From: Cryptomeria japonica
Lineage: Eukaryota; Streptophyta; Pinopsida; Cupressales; Cupressaceae
Direction: 5' to 3'
Assembly: GCF_030272615.1 (NCBI RefSeq)
Contig: NC_081410.1
Location: forward strand, 146,470,349 to 146,534,348
DNA: 64,000 bases
The notes beneath the pieces are model-generated. The model was given only the letters and a program-made list of their open reading frames with translations. It was not told the DNA's origin and made no database searches. Within the stretch, counting starts at the first letter, position 1, and every line of letters starts with the position of its first letter. The translations under genes and the position numbers were made by a program. Positions 1 to 11,557 of this stretch are shown in pieces.

Positions 1-1791
1 ATATGATAGGGAACCGACAGTGGAAATGATCATAACTAAACCAACAATGCCTCAGCCGGTATAGGAAACTGAGACAGTTACACTGACACAATCAGAAAAC
101 TCAGTTGTGACTAATGATCAGAGCAGTGAACCTGAAATTCAGAAGACACCAAGGTATGTAATCATTCTGAAGATCAAATCATTGGAGATAGGAACAAGGG
201 AGTTATTACGAGAAGAAGACTGACAAATGAAGAGGTATGTCTTATTTCTCAAATTGAACCAACATCTGTTATTGAAGCTTGTAAAGATAAACATTGGTTA
301 AAGGATGTGGAAGATGAATTAGATCAGATAGAGAAGAATGGGACTTGGATTTTAGTTCCTTGGCCTAAAAATAAGAATGTTATTGGAACTAAATAGGTTT
401 TTAGGAATAAACTGAATGAGGATGGTCAAGTTGTAAGAAACAGGGCTAGATTGGTTTGTAAAGGATATTCTCAAATGGAAGGAATTAATTATGGTGAAAC
501 ATTTGCACCTGTAGCTAGAATTGTAGTTGTTAGACTATTTCTTGCCTATGTAGGTTATAAGAACTATAAGGTTTATCAAATGGATATTAAATATGCATTT
601 TTGAATGGTGAACTTGAGGAAGCAATATACATTGAGTAACCTGAAGGATTTTCACTGACAGATGATAAATATATGGTTTTCAGATTAAAGAAAACTTTAT
701 ATGGATTGAAACAAGCTCCTAGAGCTTGTTATGCAAGGTTGGATAAATATCTTTTGAAGCTTGGTTTTACTAAAGGCAGTACTGCTAGTAACTTATATTA
801 TAAGATCATTGATGATGATATTCTGATTATTGAAGTATTTGTTGATGATATCATTTTTGGAGGAGAAGATAAATTGTGCATGGAATTTGCTAACAATATG
901 AAGAATGAATTTGAAACGTCCATGATTGGTGAGATGAGATTTTTATTAGGTTTGCAAATAACTCAAACTGACAAAGGCATTTTTATCTGTCAAACTAAGT
1001 ATCTAAGGGAATTGTTGAAGAAGTTTGGTATGGATAATTCAAAATCGATAAGTACTCGTATGGTGACAAGTGAGAAATTATCTATCAAGGATACTTCTAC
1101 ACCGATAAATCCGACAAGGTATAAGTCTATGATTGGTGGTCTGTTATATCTAACTCAGACTAGACCGAATATTATGAATGCAATAAGTACTGTTTCACGA
1201 TATCAAAGTAATCCTAAAAAAAATCATGAATGTGTAGTAAAGAGCATATTTTGGTATTTGCAAGGAACAACAGAATATGGATTAGGGTATTCTAAATATG
1301 ATGATTTCACTTTATGTGCATATACTGACTCAGATTGGGCAGGAGATACTGATGATAGGAAGAGAACTTTTGGTGGAGCTTTCTTTCTTGGAAAGAAACT
1401 AGTTTCATGGATCAACAAAAAACAATCATGCATTTATTTATCCACTACATAAGTTGAGTATGTTGTAGCAACAACTAATTGCACTCAAGTCTTGTGGATG
1501 AAACAAATGTTGAAGGATATCAAGGTAAATTGTAGTGAACCGATAGTTATCTACTATGATAACTCTGTAGCTATTGACATGCCTAAAAATCCGGTATTTC
1601 ACTCTAAGACTAAGCATATATCAATAAAGTATAACTTTCTGAAGGACAAGGTAGAAGGAAAGGAAGTCAAATTGGTTTATGTGAACACTAAAAAACATAT
1701 TGCAGATATATTAACTAAACCGTTGTCTAAGGAATCATTTGAGTATTTGAGAGACAAGTTAGGGGTTTTTGCCCCTCTGACAGAGACTTGA
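1..1791 (+). pseudogene. pol: Copia pol remnant of A: reverse transcriptase and RNase H
   Basis: This is the C-terminal half of a copia polyprotein that copies element RNA into DNA inside virus-like particles. After a decayed linker (1-300) the RT begins with the [11 protein letters not shown] block near 320. It continues with RLVCKGYSQ (451 onward), the YQMD block near 580, [10 protein letters not shown] near 700 and the catalytic FVDDIIFGG at about 837-863; copia usually has YVDD, so this is a conservative change. RNase H shows the TDSDWAGD motif near 1324, KQSCI/LSTT at 1420-1450 with a stop just before VEYV, and ends with ADILTKPL and a TGA near 1790. Stops interrupt the frame at about 394, 637 and 1450, and there is a frameshift near 160. 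Those stops replace residues normally W, Q or E, as expected of point-mutation decay. Confidence 0.93.
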
Positions 1792-1870
1792 TTGATGTAG
1801 TTTGTCATCAGTCCGACATGCATTATCAGAGATACTATTCATTCTGACGCTGATGAGTGGTGCTACTACT

Positions 1871-2171
1871 CAGGGGGAGTAGTCAGCTTTGAGATTCAGA
1901 GGTTTACATTGTTGCTTTGATATAATTGTCATATTTCTGGTATTGATGTCAAAGGGGGAGGGATATTGATGTGAAAAATAAAAAGGAGTTGTATACATTA
2001 GGGGGAGAGATATATAATTCAAAACTTTACAAAGATGTCATTCATAGGGGGAGAGTTACTGATGTTCAGGAGATTATTGGTTGTCTTCCACATGGGGAGA
2101 CTTGTTTGGCATTTCTTGGTACTTAGATGTTTTTCACAGCTAGTGTTTCCATCAATGCCAATGAGGGAGAT
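1871..2171 (+). promoter_or_regulatory. Reiterated polypurine tracts of A
   Basis: Five GGGGGAG-type purine tracts lie between the pol stop and the 3' LTR: 1873-1879, 1951-1960, 2001-2010, 2047-2053 and 2164-2171. The last abuts the LTR and is the expected primer for plus-strand synthesis. Repeated polypurine tracts before the 3' LTR are, as I recall, a trait of the Sirevirus lineage of copia. The last tract sits in the loop of an inverted repeat (AATGCCAA at 2154-2161, TTGGCATT at 2174-2181). Confidence 0.75.
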
Positions 2172-3415
2172 TGTTGGCATTTTGGAGGAATTGAATGTGT
2201 TGCATTGATGTTTTGTCATTGATGACAATACTAGTTGTTATGGTTGGCTGCCGACAGACATGTTTTGGTTACTGGTAGAAGATCTAGTGTTACCGGCATA
2301 AGAGACTATCTATTGGACACTTCCGACATGTTTGGATCAATGGAGTATGTTTGATTTTATGTGTTACATACTTCTGGAGCATGTTTTGGTCAGTTGGTAT
2401 TAACTTGGTAATTGGATGCTATCATACACTCTTGTAAACCCTTACCGACATTGGTTTAAGGTTTTACCGACAAGATTTCACTGAGGAATCTTAACATGAT
2501 GCATAAGTGGTGTTGGTATGACTTCTACATGGATTTGAGGATGCTAAAGATGTTCTTTGAACGTTCTTCAACTGCTTGAAGATATTGCTTTGGCGTGGTG
2601 GACCCAAAATAGGTCCGGTGCCTATTTAGGTCATGGACCGATATCATGTTAATGTGTACTCTACACGTTACTGGGATGTTTTATGGATTGGTTATTGTTG
2701 TTTTGGTCTAAATCTGACATGGCATATCATTGTAATATGGATTTATGTAATGATCTTATTGTAATATCTTTTAGGTGGCCGACCTAATTGGTTTAGGTCT
2801 TAGGGTTGGTATAAAATAATGTAAGATCTCATTGTAGATCATAGGATGGAAATGTGAAAAGATATTCGTGGTCTTAAAATGCAATATCATATGCGAAGGA
2901 GATTTGGTCAATCATAGGTGATAGAATTGGGATTAAGGAAGAGGTCAAAGGCCTCCAGCATTGAGCTTAATCGGGACTGTAATCAGGCATGGTAGATGCT
3001 ATCTCAAGCAGTTCATTCTATTGTATCATTGTCCAAATATCTTGAGGTGGTTTTAACCTATGTAGTCAGTGAGACTCTTTTGTAATGAGCAGTATGCTCT
3101 AGGCAGTGTGCCTTCTTGCATGTGCAGGCCCCTCATTGTGTCACATACTTTCTGCAGAAGTATCATCTAACTATGGGTAGGCTTCCCACCGTGGTTTTTC
3201 CCTTTTTGGGTTTTCCACGTACAAATCATGGTGTTATGTGGTATGGTTGCATTGTGTTGATTATATGTTTCATTGTTAAGTTTTATTGCTTACCGATATC
3301 TGTTTCTGCTTTACCGACACTTAATATGGTTAAAGGTTATTAAGTGGATTAAATGTTATAATTTGTTAACAACTGATTCACCCCCCCTCTCGGTTGTTCA
3401 CCGGTTATCCTAACA
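2172..3415 (+). repeat. 3' LTR of A (1,244 bp)
   Basis: The LTR starts TGTTGGC at 2172 directly after the polypurine tract and ends TAACA at 3415. A TATA box (TATAAAAT, 2810-2817) marks the probable U3/R promoter. A dehydration-element-like GCCGAC lies at 2778-2783. Near the LTR end, AACAACTGA (3368-3376) and TCGGTTGTT (3390-3398) form a 9-bp stem with one G-T pair around a C-rich loop. A solo LTR of the same family lies in the opposite orientation at 37945-39166, which independently supports both ends. Confidence 0.9.
2778..2817 (+). promoter_or_regulatory. Putative U3 promoter of A: GCCGAC core plus TATA box
   Basis: GCCGAC (2778-2783) matches the (A/G)CCGAC core of dehydration- and cold-responsive elements and lies about 30 bp upstream of TATAAAAT (2810-2817). 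Function is inferred from sequence only; such a 6-mer also arises often by chance. Confidence 0.4.
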
Positions 3416-3666
3416 ACACTATATCGGTAACTTTCTCATCTCATCTACACAAGTTAGGCACTATATTGTGTACCGGTAACCTCAGCGAACATTCCTCTGA
3501 GTGGGATGCTCTATCTCACCTTACTGGTGTCCTGCAACACAGAAAGATATCAAGGATATCTCAACTTGCCTTGTACTCCTCCTTGACATTGTTGCACATA
3601 ATTTGTTCCACTCATACCGGTAGAAATCCCATACCGGTTGGCATCAATGACAACCCAATGCCAACA
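3416..3666 (-). repeat. 3' LTR of B, truncated by insertion of A
   Basis: Reading on the minus strand, the LTR starts TGTTGGCATTGGG at 3666 and matches the B 5' LTR at 9499-9253 until A interrupts it. The matching block includes the CCGGTATG and GATATCCTTGATATC stretches. Only the first 250 bp or so of about 2.45 kb are here. Confidence 0.88.
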
Positions 3667-3900
3667 ATCTCCCCCTTTAGCATTGATGTCAACACGTGTA
3701 GTATCCGAGACACTACATAATCTTTCTCCCCCTTTGTATGATCCAATGGATTCTCACTCGTGTAGTATGCAATATACTACATAATCTTTCTCCCCCTTTA
3801 ACAACAATGGCAAAGGGCACTGTCAGGATATCATTCCTCCTATATTTATCAGAAACTGACAAAATTCTTTCTCCCCTTTCTCTTTACTAGATTGTTACAT
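3667..3900 (-). promoter_or_regulatory. Polypurine tracts of B (C-runs on + strand)
   Basis: CTCCCCCTTT-type tracts occur at about 3669-3677, 3726-3734, 3790-3798 and 3871-3878, with one more near 4246. The copy next to the LTR is flanked by CATTGATG (3681-3688), which is complementary to CATCAATG (3642-3649) inside the LTR. Confidence 0.65.
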
Positions 3901-4900
3901 CTTCTCAAGTCACAGTACTCGAGATGGAGGACTAAACCATCAACTAACACCAACTGAGTATGCATATTTGATAACATTTTGTTAAAACACTCAACTGCAG
4001 AAGGATGTGTTAGTAACTACTACTCACATGTCAGTCAACTTGCATCACCTCCTGTTTGATCCCAAATTTCTTTAGAATCAAATGTGATTGTACTATGAAT
4101 ACAATCAACCACATGACAGGTAAATACCCATAGTCATGAAATTCTCTAGGGTATACCTACTGCAATTTCCATCACCTACAGTTTGGGTATTCAGTATCCT
4201 TAAAAGTTCAAGCACATCGGCTCTGCATCATGAGTACTTGAACTCCCCCTGATTCATACATCTTAAGTCCTCATCTCTAGTCAGGTATAATACCGGGACT
4301 CCAACCACCTCCTTCAGGTGATCATCTGATGATTCTTCAGCTCCATTGTATCCACCACAACCTATGACATGATCCTTGATCTACACAAAATGTTATCATC
4401 ATGCCAAGATTCATACCGGTGAACCCAAAAACATGCATGGCTGCATGATCAACAATTGGACCAACATATGTCATTCAAGTCTTTTCCAATACCACCTGAG
4501 ACGTAAACTCCATATTCCATGATATTGGGGCTATTGCAATGATCTCCAACCTCATTGTCTTACATAACCTGCAAGTACCTATTAGCATATGTGTTGGTAA
4601 CATCCTGCACATCCTTGTTTCCTATACCGATCCATTATCACTACTAGAGAACCTTCTTGTGACTCCTGATATTTTATGTCAGTAGGCATCTCATTCTAAT
4701 TGTTATCTTGTCATATGTTGACACAACAGTAGTGATCCAACATTCCTCTATAGGTGTGTAGTCAATGAAGCATCTACACACACTTGTCATTCCATTTTCA
4801 TCCTTTATACTAGCAACAACATGTTCTTCCATGTTGCCTCCATCACTGAGGGGGTGAATGATAAATTCAATCTACTACTCCTCCTGAGGTCCTGCATCTC
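3900..4900 (-). other. Non-coding 3' internal region of B
   Basis: No reading frame or pol motif is recognisable on either strand. It lies where pol would be in an autonomous relative. It may be a degraded remnant or genuine non-coding filler of a non-autonomous element. Confidence 0.5.
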
Positions 4901-6971
4901 CTTTAGGCCTTAGGAGATATCACATGTGCATTTAATGCACAGTGTCGGTCCATGGTCTTCTTCCTCCATACCTGCTTAGTCTCACTTTTCTTCCCCTTTT
5001 CAGACTTGAAAGCAGGTCTTTCCTTCTTTTGCTGATGGGCCCTTCTATTTCCCGATTCTCCATCACAACCAAAAGTAGTGCTATAGTAGCACACAACATC
5101 CATCCCAACTTCATGATTGGGGAATCTCTTAGCATGGCAGTTAGACCATCTTCTCTTGGTCATGTTTCTATTTCTAGCAGCCGAAACCGGTGGACCTCTT
5201 GCTCCCGTAGGGAGATTTCTCCTTTGGTTCCATGCAAGTCTTTGCCTTCCATATGCTCTATATCTATTTTTTTGCAGAGCATAGTTGTTATACGAGCTTC
5301 CATGTGACTATAGGTTCCTCTTCCTGCATTCAAACTCTCTATGGCCAAAACCATTATAGTTGTGACAAACAACATTTGCATAACCGAGAGAGGGGACATG
5401 CATGTATCTACTCCTAGATACATTTTGCTTATATGCATGATGTCTATGAGATCCTATATTATTCTTTCTAGATCTCTTTCTACATTCCTCTGCCCTATGG
5501 CCATAAGCATTACATGCAAAGCAGTAACCGGTAAAGGATGGCATATGACTTACAAATTTGTTCTACCATGCATGGGGAGATCTTACCGGTTTAGCATCTC
5601 CATTTCTGCTTCTTCAGGGATGGACCTTAGGTTGTCCATTCCTTGCATCTCTTTCATCTGGTCTCTTCTTCTCCCACACTTGCTTTGCCTTGTGGGTGGT
5701 AGCATTTTTTTGTCCTTTGTCGGTAGGAGGTCTTCTTTGTTTCTTTCTCATTTTATTGCTTTTGGTGAAGCTATCTTCTCCCATCTTCCCTTTCCTTTGG
5801 GATCTGCATTGTTCCTCCTTCTTGCAACATCAATCTTCATTCTTGTCTGCAAGTCTTCGTCGGTTGTTCTTAGGTCAACCTTATTTTGGGGAGCATCTTT
5901 GACTGTGAAGGTATGTCCCTTCTTTTCTCCATTTGAGGAGACAAAGTGAATGTGATTGTGGGGGACATTCTTGTTGGCAGAGCATTTACCGACACCACTA
6001 CCTAACCCTTCAATGTCTTTGGCATGTTTCTGCTTCTTCAACATCTTGTCCAAGGCATTACTGTTGCCATCAAACTGGATTCTTACCTTGAGCTCATCCT
6101 AACATTTCTCAAGGTCATTTCAAAGAATCTCCATTTCTGAAAGCAGTTGTTGATATTCTTCATTTTTTACTTCTAGCCTAGATGCTAGATCTTCACATTG
6201 TCACTCCTTGGTGTTTTCTTCTTGAGACTTCAGTTCTGAGATGCATTTCTCAGAATCCTCAAGGCAATTTGTCAGTCGGTTCTACTCCACTGTAGCAACA
6301 TTCTTGAATAACTTGTATTCCTTTCTTACTCTACTGAGCTCTTCAAGTGCATTCACAAGCTCACCTTCAAGATCAACTTTTGCCTCCTCTTCTTCTTCTC
6401 CTTCACTATCAAATAGATCTTGATGGCTAGATCTATCTTCCTTGTCTCCTTCATCCTCATCATCACTGCCAAACACATCTTGTCGATGGGGTATATTTGC
6501 CTTGTCACACTCTGATGTGTGCACTTCACTTTCTATCTCTTGTGCCATGAAGAGATGTGTTTCCTCTTCATCAAAACTACAACAACTGACCAATCTTCTA
6601 TCAACACTTCCACATGTGTCTAATTTGTTGTTCTTCATGCTTCCATAATCTAATTCAGCAGTGCATGTCTCATTTCCATAAAGCTTTTCCAGTCTATCCC
6701 ATAGACTTTTTGTCGATTTACATCTGTCCACCTATGGCGAGACATCATCTATTAACCCACAGAGAATAGCCTTCATAGCTTCTTCATTGCACACACATCT
6801 TCTTTCTTCTTCAGATCTAGTTGGAGGACTGACATTCCTAAGGAGACCATTAATAACTGACATCCATACATCAAACCCTAGAGAGGATAGGTAGACTTTG
6901 ATTCTACAACTCCAAAAAGAGTAGTTTGAACCATCAAACATATGAGAAGGGATTGATACTAAACAAACCAT
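4901..6971 (-). pseudogene. gag: Gag of element B: capsid-like part, coiled coil, zinc knuckles
   Basis: The ATG at 6971 opens a frame with FDGSNYSFWSCRIKVYL, the N-terminal block of plant copia Gag, then LWDRLEKLYGNE (Gag UBN2-type block, near 6690). An acidic stretch and a heptad-rich region (about 6380-6060) follow. Next comes LDKMLKKQKHAKDIEGLG (about 6070-6000), a motif like that of Sirevirus Gag. At least two CCHC knuckles remain: CFACNAYGHRAEEC near 5530-5490, and CHNYNGFGHREFEC near 5360, which has lost its second Cys. A third, badly damaged one lies near 5080. The frame holds from 6971 to about 5750 with stops at 6732, 6282 and others; later parts are frameshifted. It packages element RNA in the cytoplasm by family analogy. 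The plus-strand serine- and leucine-rich ORFs here are antisense shadows. Confidence 0.82.
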
Positions 6972-7029
6972 TATGTCCTTAAGCCAGAATCTACCCAAGT
7001 TGGAGAAAGCTCATCTAACTGGGAACCTA

Positions 7030-7042
7030 GGCTCTGATACCA
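7030..7042 (-). promoter_or_regulatory. Primer-binding site of B (tRNA-iMet type)
   Basis: On the minus strand TGGTATCAGAGCC follows the LTR end after ATT. It is complementary to the 3' end of plant initiator tRNA-Met, the usual minus-strand primer of copia elements. Confidence 0.88.
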
Positions 7043-7044
7043 AT

Positions 7045-9499
7045 TGTTAGACGCAATGCACCACTGAGAGGAGGGGGGGGGGGTGAATCAGTGATTCTCA
7101 AAATTTTCCCTTCTAGCTATTTTGTGTGAGCATACCGATTAACACATCTAGCTAAATTCAAACTTACCGGTTAGTAAGGAGAATAAACACAAATGCATTT
7201 ACACAAAGGGACATCACATAACACCATCATATACGAGGAAAACCCAAGATGGGAAAAATCTCGATGAGCAATGTTGCTGGAGTCTACTGCTCCAATTCAG
7301 CCTCACAATAAAAACTCTGTTATAATGTTTAGGGCACCAATTCAAGGAGCTACAACTCCTGACTTGTTTATGGGATACAACCCAAAGGAGATACTACCCC
7401 TACAACGAGCTACAACTCAGTGATCATAATAAACATTCAAATTCAAAAGTAATATCCTGGTTACAAAAGAGTTTTGCAACCTCTACTCATAGTTTCTTTT
7501 AGTCGGTGAGTCACTTTCTCAACTACACCAGTTCACTCTTCTACTGCTCTCATCTATTGCTTTTCTTGTCGGTAAACTCTATTGGTTCACCTCTCATCTA
7601 TTCTGGTCTACTAAATCTCCTCGTCACTGCTATTCTCTTTACTGATACTATACTCTATCAGTTTTGTGTCTGCCTTCTTTGCATCTTCCTTCACTTCTAC
7701 TCTGCCGGTATGGGCACTACCAGTTCTGCTATCGATTGAATACTTCAACCTGGTTCTCCTCCTCACACTCAGTCTCTTCTCAGATACTCGATGAGTACTT
7801 GACTGATTTTCTCATACACCCATTCACTTCGCAACAACACAATCTTCTTCTATTCAACAACACTTCACACTATCTTTGGCTTGCATATTTATAGCCTCAT
7901 TTTCCTGCCAAACATCAATTCAAATCTTAGGTGGTTAGGGTTTCCTCATCAACCTCAAGGAAAACCAAATCCAATCGGATCTCATCTGATCTAATCACCC
8001 AGGCAACCATTTGCACATCACCGCCATTGTCATGCCTTCTCAGATCACGCCTTCTATCTTTAGCAATCTGCTTTTTGCTCTGTCAGCTAATTTCTTGGTC
8101 AATCACCAAGATTGGTCTTGTGGTTTCCTTCATCTATCTCGAACTCCTCAATCACTTTGAGCTGGAACTCAGTTGTCCTCTAGACCTCGAGTCACAAACC
8201 TCTGCAACTATGTGCAACATATCCCATGAATTACGGGATCTATCATTAATATCAACCAACTCACCAACTACCTTGTCAGTGTTCATTCCATCTATCACTG
8301 CATGCAAGTCCGCCACCTTGATTCCATGTGGCATCCATGTCGACCAACTTCTAGCTTGGATCTTTATGTCAATTCAAATAGGATCACCGACCAAACACTC
8401 TACTAGTTCCTTTTCTCTATCAGTTTACTAATATTGTCGGTTAAACCCTCAAATTGGTTTGTCATCAACCTTGCACTTTGCTTCTCTTTTGGTGGACTAC
8501 TCAATCAGGCAACACTCTTTCTAATCTACCTTATACACATTCTCATCGGATGGGGAGTCTTTTGCATCTATACCTTGTCCATATTACCAATGGACTTACA
8601 TACCGGTAAACACTCTTGATGACACCATGTCATCAACCTTCCACAGACTCCATCTTCAATCGGGCCATTCTCCTCTATCTGCATCTACTCAGGCTTGCAT
8701 TCTTCCTGATCAGGTCGAACCGTATCTCAACCGGTTTGTCAAAATGACAAACCCAACACTCTTTATCTGCACCAGCATCCCAACATGCCTTCTCTGTCAC
8801 TGAGTGCACAACCCTATTCTCATGCACTTGAGGCATTCCTTTTGATTCACTGGTAGATCCTGTGTGTCCTTGAAATCTGCATTTTGTAGTGCACTCATGT
8901 GGCTTCCCTATTTGTGCAACAAATCTTCAAACAGGCACATATGATCTGGTGTGGGCACATTCACTATCAATCATTGCTTCTCATGATGACTGCATCTTCA
9001 TCTGGTGGGAGTCCTGTTGTCCTGCAACCACACAACATACCGATGACCTATTCATCCCTCTCCTCTTGTGTTGATGTGATTTAGGTAATAGTCTACCCCT
9101 TCATCATAATCAACAGGTCAAGCACCTTGTTTATCCTTCTTGTTCACTGGTCATGACCTTTGTTAGTTGGTAGCAACTTACTTGGTTTAACTGTCTTCTC
9201 TATGTCAACACATCACTTACCAGTTGACATCCTTTCCTTATCGATGATACACTGAACCAATAACCTGCTCATCTCATCTACACAAGCTAGGAACTACCTT
9301 GTGTACCGGTAACCTCAGTGAACATTCCTTTGAGTGGGATCCTCTGTCTTACCTTACCGGTGTCCTGCAACACACAGAGATATCAAGGATATCTCAACCT
9401 GCCCTGTACTCCTCCTTGACAGTGTTGCACATAACCTGTTCCACTCATACCGGTAGACATCCCATACCAGTTGACATCAATGACAACCCACTGCCAATA
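7045..9499 (-). repeat. 5' LTR of B (2,455 bp)
   Basis: The LTR starts (minus strand) TATTGGCAGTGGG at 9499, where TG has mutated to TA, and ends CTAACA at 7045. A TATA box on the minus strand (TATAAATA, 7893-7886) lies in the promoter-proximal third. Near the 3' end CACTGA and TCAGTG (7062-7067 and 7088-7093) pair around a long G-run on the plus strand. Plus-strand ORFs between 7506 and 9583 are hydrophobic antisense shadows with no start context or known motif. The length is about twice that of the other LTRs here, so an unrecognised internal insertion is possible. Confidence 0.85.
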
Positions 9500-9654
9500 A
9501 TGACTTTAAAAGGTGTGTCTAATTTGAAAGATCTATTTGAGAACAAACTCATGTCTTGGAATGTAAATCACAGTGACTTTTAACTTGTCAAATAACAACA
9601 AAAGAACATTTTTTATTATCATGAAGGTGATTGAAAAATTAAATCAGACAACCA

Positions 9655-9741
9655 AAGTTATTAATGATCTTGATTGTCAGATCAAGTTATTAATGATCTT
9701 GATTGTCTTGTGAAGTTATTAATGATCTTGATTATCTGGTG
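9655..9741. repeat. 29-bp tandem repeat, three units
   Basis: Units at 9655-9683, 9684-9712 and 9713-9741 share AAGTTATTAATGATCTTGAT and differ by a few bases in the last third. A further AAGTT follows. It is a small minisatellite with no visible coding role. Confidence 0.85.
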
Positions 9742-10283
9742 AAGTTTAAATGGTTTGATGGATCCCCCTTCATAAAACCTAAGACCCATTGTCTCTACAT
9801 GATTCTATCTCATACTCATTGTATCTTTGGCCATGCAAATAAGAAATGGAATGTAAATCTTGATCATAAAGATTGATCTAAAATATTTGTTGGTTGTTGG
9901 TCCAATAGGATTGAACCAAAGAAATATTTTTTTAGATGACAATTTATCATTCATAAGTGGGTTATTAATAGTAACCTTGTCACTTGCTTGTTGTGTGGGT
10001 GCTAAGAGGATCGATTTCGTATCTTTTTTCAAAGTAAGTATATTATTATTTCCTGGTCTTTGTTTATGGGGAATATTATGGGATGGAACATAACTGATTA
10101 AATATCCCGCTTTAAAGTCCTTGTGGGTTTTGTTAAGGGATTGATCAAAAAGTCTTTTTTTTTTTGTTATCTTTGTCTACTAAAATTGTGTGGTTTTTGT
10201 GGAAGAAAAGGAACAGACAAGTATACTAAGGTAAGGAGAGAAACCTTCTTGGATCTAAGTATAAATTCACACTCTTAATAATC
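9742..10283. other. AT-rich spacer
   Basis: Only short ORFs on both strands (for example 9860-10093 +) without recognisable motifs, plus a T-run near 10157. I see nothing else I can support. Confidence 0.5.
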
Positions 10284-10712
10284 ATCGAACAAGTTACTCG
10301 CACTTTAAAGTTGCCAGCAAATAGATTTGCGAAGGTCATTGAAGAAGGCTCTTCACAAATTTATAAGGAGGATATTCATAATGCACATTACTGGCCTTGG
10401 AACCTGAGGAAAGTGGACAAGAAATTTTAGGAGGAATACATTGACTTACAAAATCCATACTGTAAAGAGTATCGGTATCAACTTAGAAAAGATGCAACAT
10501 TTAGAGATTTGGAAATTACACATCAAAACTTTGATTGCTCTAGTTGGGAAATAATTTCTCCACCCATTGCTCCCTATGATTAATTCCACCTCAATAGGGT
10601 GCAACCAAATCAAAAAGACAAAGATAAAAGCAAAGAAAAGGTGAATCATGGAGAACAAGGAGAAGAGGACGAGGAAAAACAACAACCAAATAGTGATAAT
10701 GATGGAAACTGA
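10284..10712 (+). pseudogene. Unrecognised decayed coding segment
   Basis: One frame runs for 143 codons with only two stops (10428 and 10575 region) and reads like protein: IEQVTRTLKLPANRFAKV, then HYWPWNLRKV, later EYRYQLRKDATFRDLEITH. It ends in a charged Lys/Glu-rich, Gln/Asn-rich tail and a TGA at 10710. The composition differs from the surrounding AT-rich spacer. I do not recognise the family. It could be the C-terminus of a transposon protein or of a host gene fragment. The shorter minus-strand ORF here is a shadow. Confidence 0.4.
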
Positions 10713-11557
10713 TATGACTTTTCTACATATTAAACTTTATGATTACAAGGTTAATATTATGACATTATAACTTGATGAGTTTCTTTTTGTTGCATTTGAA
10801 TATAATCTAGTTGGGACTTTGATTTTGTGACCACCTTGGTAACAAATTTGTAACCAAACTTATGTAACATATTTATCTTTTTTAGTAATTGATTTTCATT
10901 TTTTTTTTAAAATTGCTTATCATAGTTGTTATGTTTATTGTTCAAGTTGCAATATTCATACAAGCAAGAATATAAGAAAAGTAGGAAAAATAATGTGGAT
11001 ATAGATTAATATACATAATGAAGATTTATAGCAAAGGAATCAATAGGGTTAATGAGTGAAATTATAGATTGGATGGTATCAAAGTGGTATTCCCACCAAG
11101 AAATCTAAGTTTGTAGATTCAGTAGTCACACATTAACTACAAGAGAAATGAAATTAATTTTTTTACCTTTTGAATCTAAGATCAAATACAAAGAGTAGTA
11201 GAGTAGAGCTAGAATAGAAAGAGAAGACAATGAAAAAGCTAGGTTTTAAAATCTTGAAGAGGATATTACATGGTTCCCAAATTTTCAAGAGAATTTGGAT
11301 AGATTAAAAGATCAAATGTTGGTCCTTGTCTCTCAAATATGAATCCCTAAAGACAAAATAAAAGAGTGAGTTATAATAAAAAAGAGTATAATACTATGAG
11401 GGCAGGCTCTTCAAATCAAAGACAAAAATTGGCATTCAATGATATGATGGTGAGATTAGCACAAAAGATATAGACCAATAGTATTGAAAATGGAGGTATA
11501 ATTTAGTCTCCAATACTTTTCCTCACATCACCAAATTCATTTTGCAAGATTATAATT
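10713..11557. other. AT-rich spacer
   Basis: Low-complexity AT-rich DNA with many short T- and A-runs. The part near 11080-11440 may be the upstream end of the gag relic that follows, but I cannot fix a frame. Confidence 0.4.

Larger units (their letters stand above)
1..3415 (+). mobile_element. Element A: Ty1/copia LTR retrotransposon, 3' part
   Basis: The window opens inside the pol region of a copia element. Reverse transcriptase, RNase H, a polypurine-tract region and a complete 3' LTR follow in order. The 5' LTR, gag, protease and integrase lie outside the window. Directly after the LTR end (TAACA at 3411-3415) the sequence becomes an interrupted LTR of element B in the opposite orientation, so A most likely inserted into the 3' LTR of B. 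The adjacent bases acact (3416-3420) are the expected right copy of a 5-bp target duplication, but the left copy is out of view. Several in-frame stops and at least one frameshift mean this copy is dead. Confidence 0.93.
3416..9499 (-). mobile_element. Element B: gag-only copia-like LTR element
   Basis: On the minus strand the order is 5' LTR (9499-7045), tRNA-Met-type primer site (7042-7030), one gag-like reading frame (6971 to about 4901), a non-coding tail, reiterated polypurine tracts and the start of the 3' LTR (3666 downwards). No protease, integrase, RT or RNase H remains in the 3.4-kb interior. B is therefore non-autonomous and would need enzymes from another element. The two LTR copies differ at roughly 25 of about 240 comparable positions by eye, so the insertion is old. 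Element A cuts the 3' LTR at 3416; the missing LTR end should lie left of the window. Confidence 0.85.

Noticed and set aside
4942-5949. Plus-strand ORFs of 121-202 codons resembling membrane proteins
   Set aside because: Antisense to the B gag frame, whose zinc knuckles and Gag blocks explain the region.
7506-9583. Series of plus-strand ORFs rich in hydrophobic residues
   Set aside because: They lie antisense in the B LTR, are not conserved with the second copy in frame, and have no motif.
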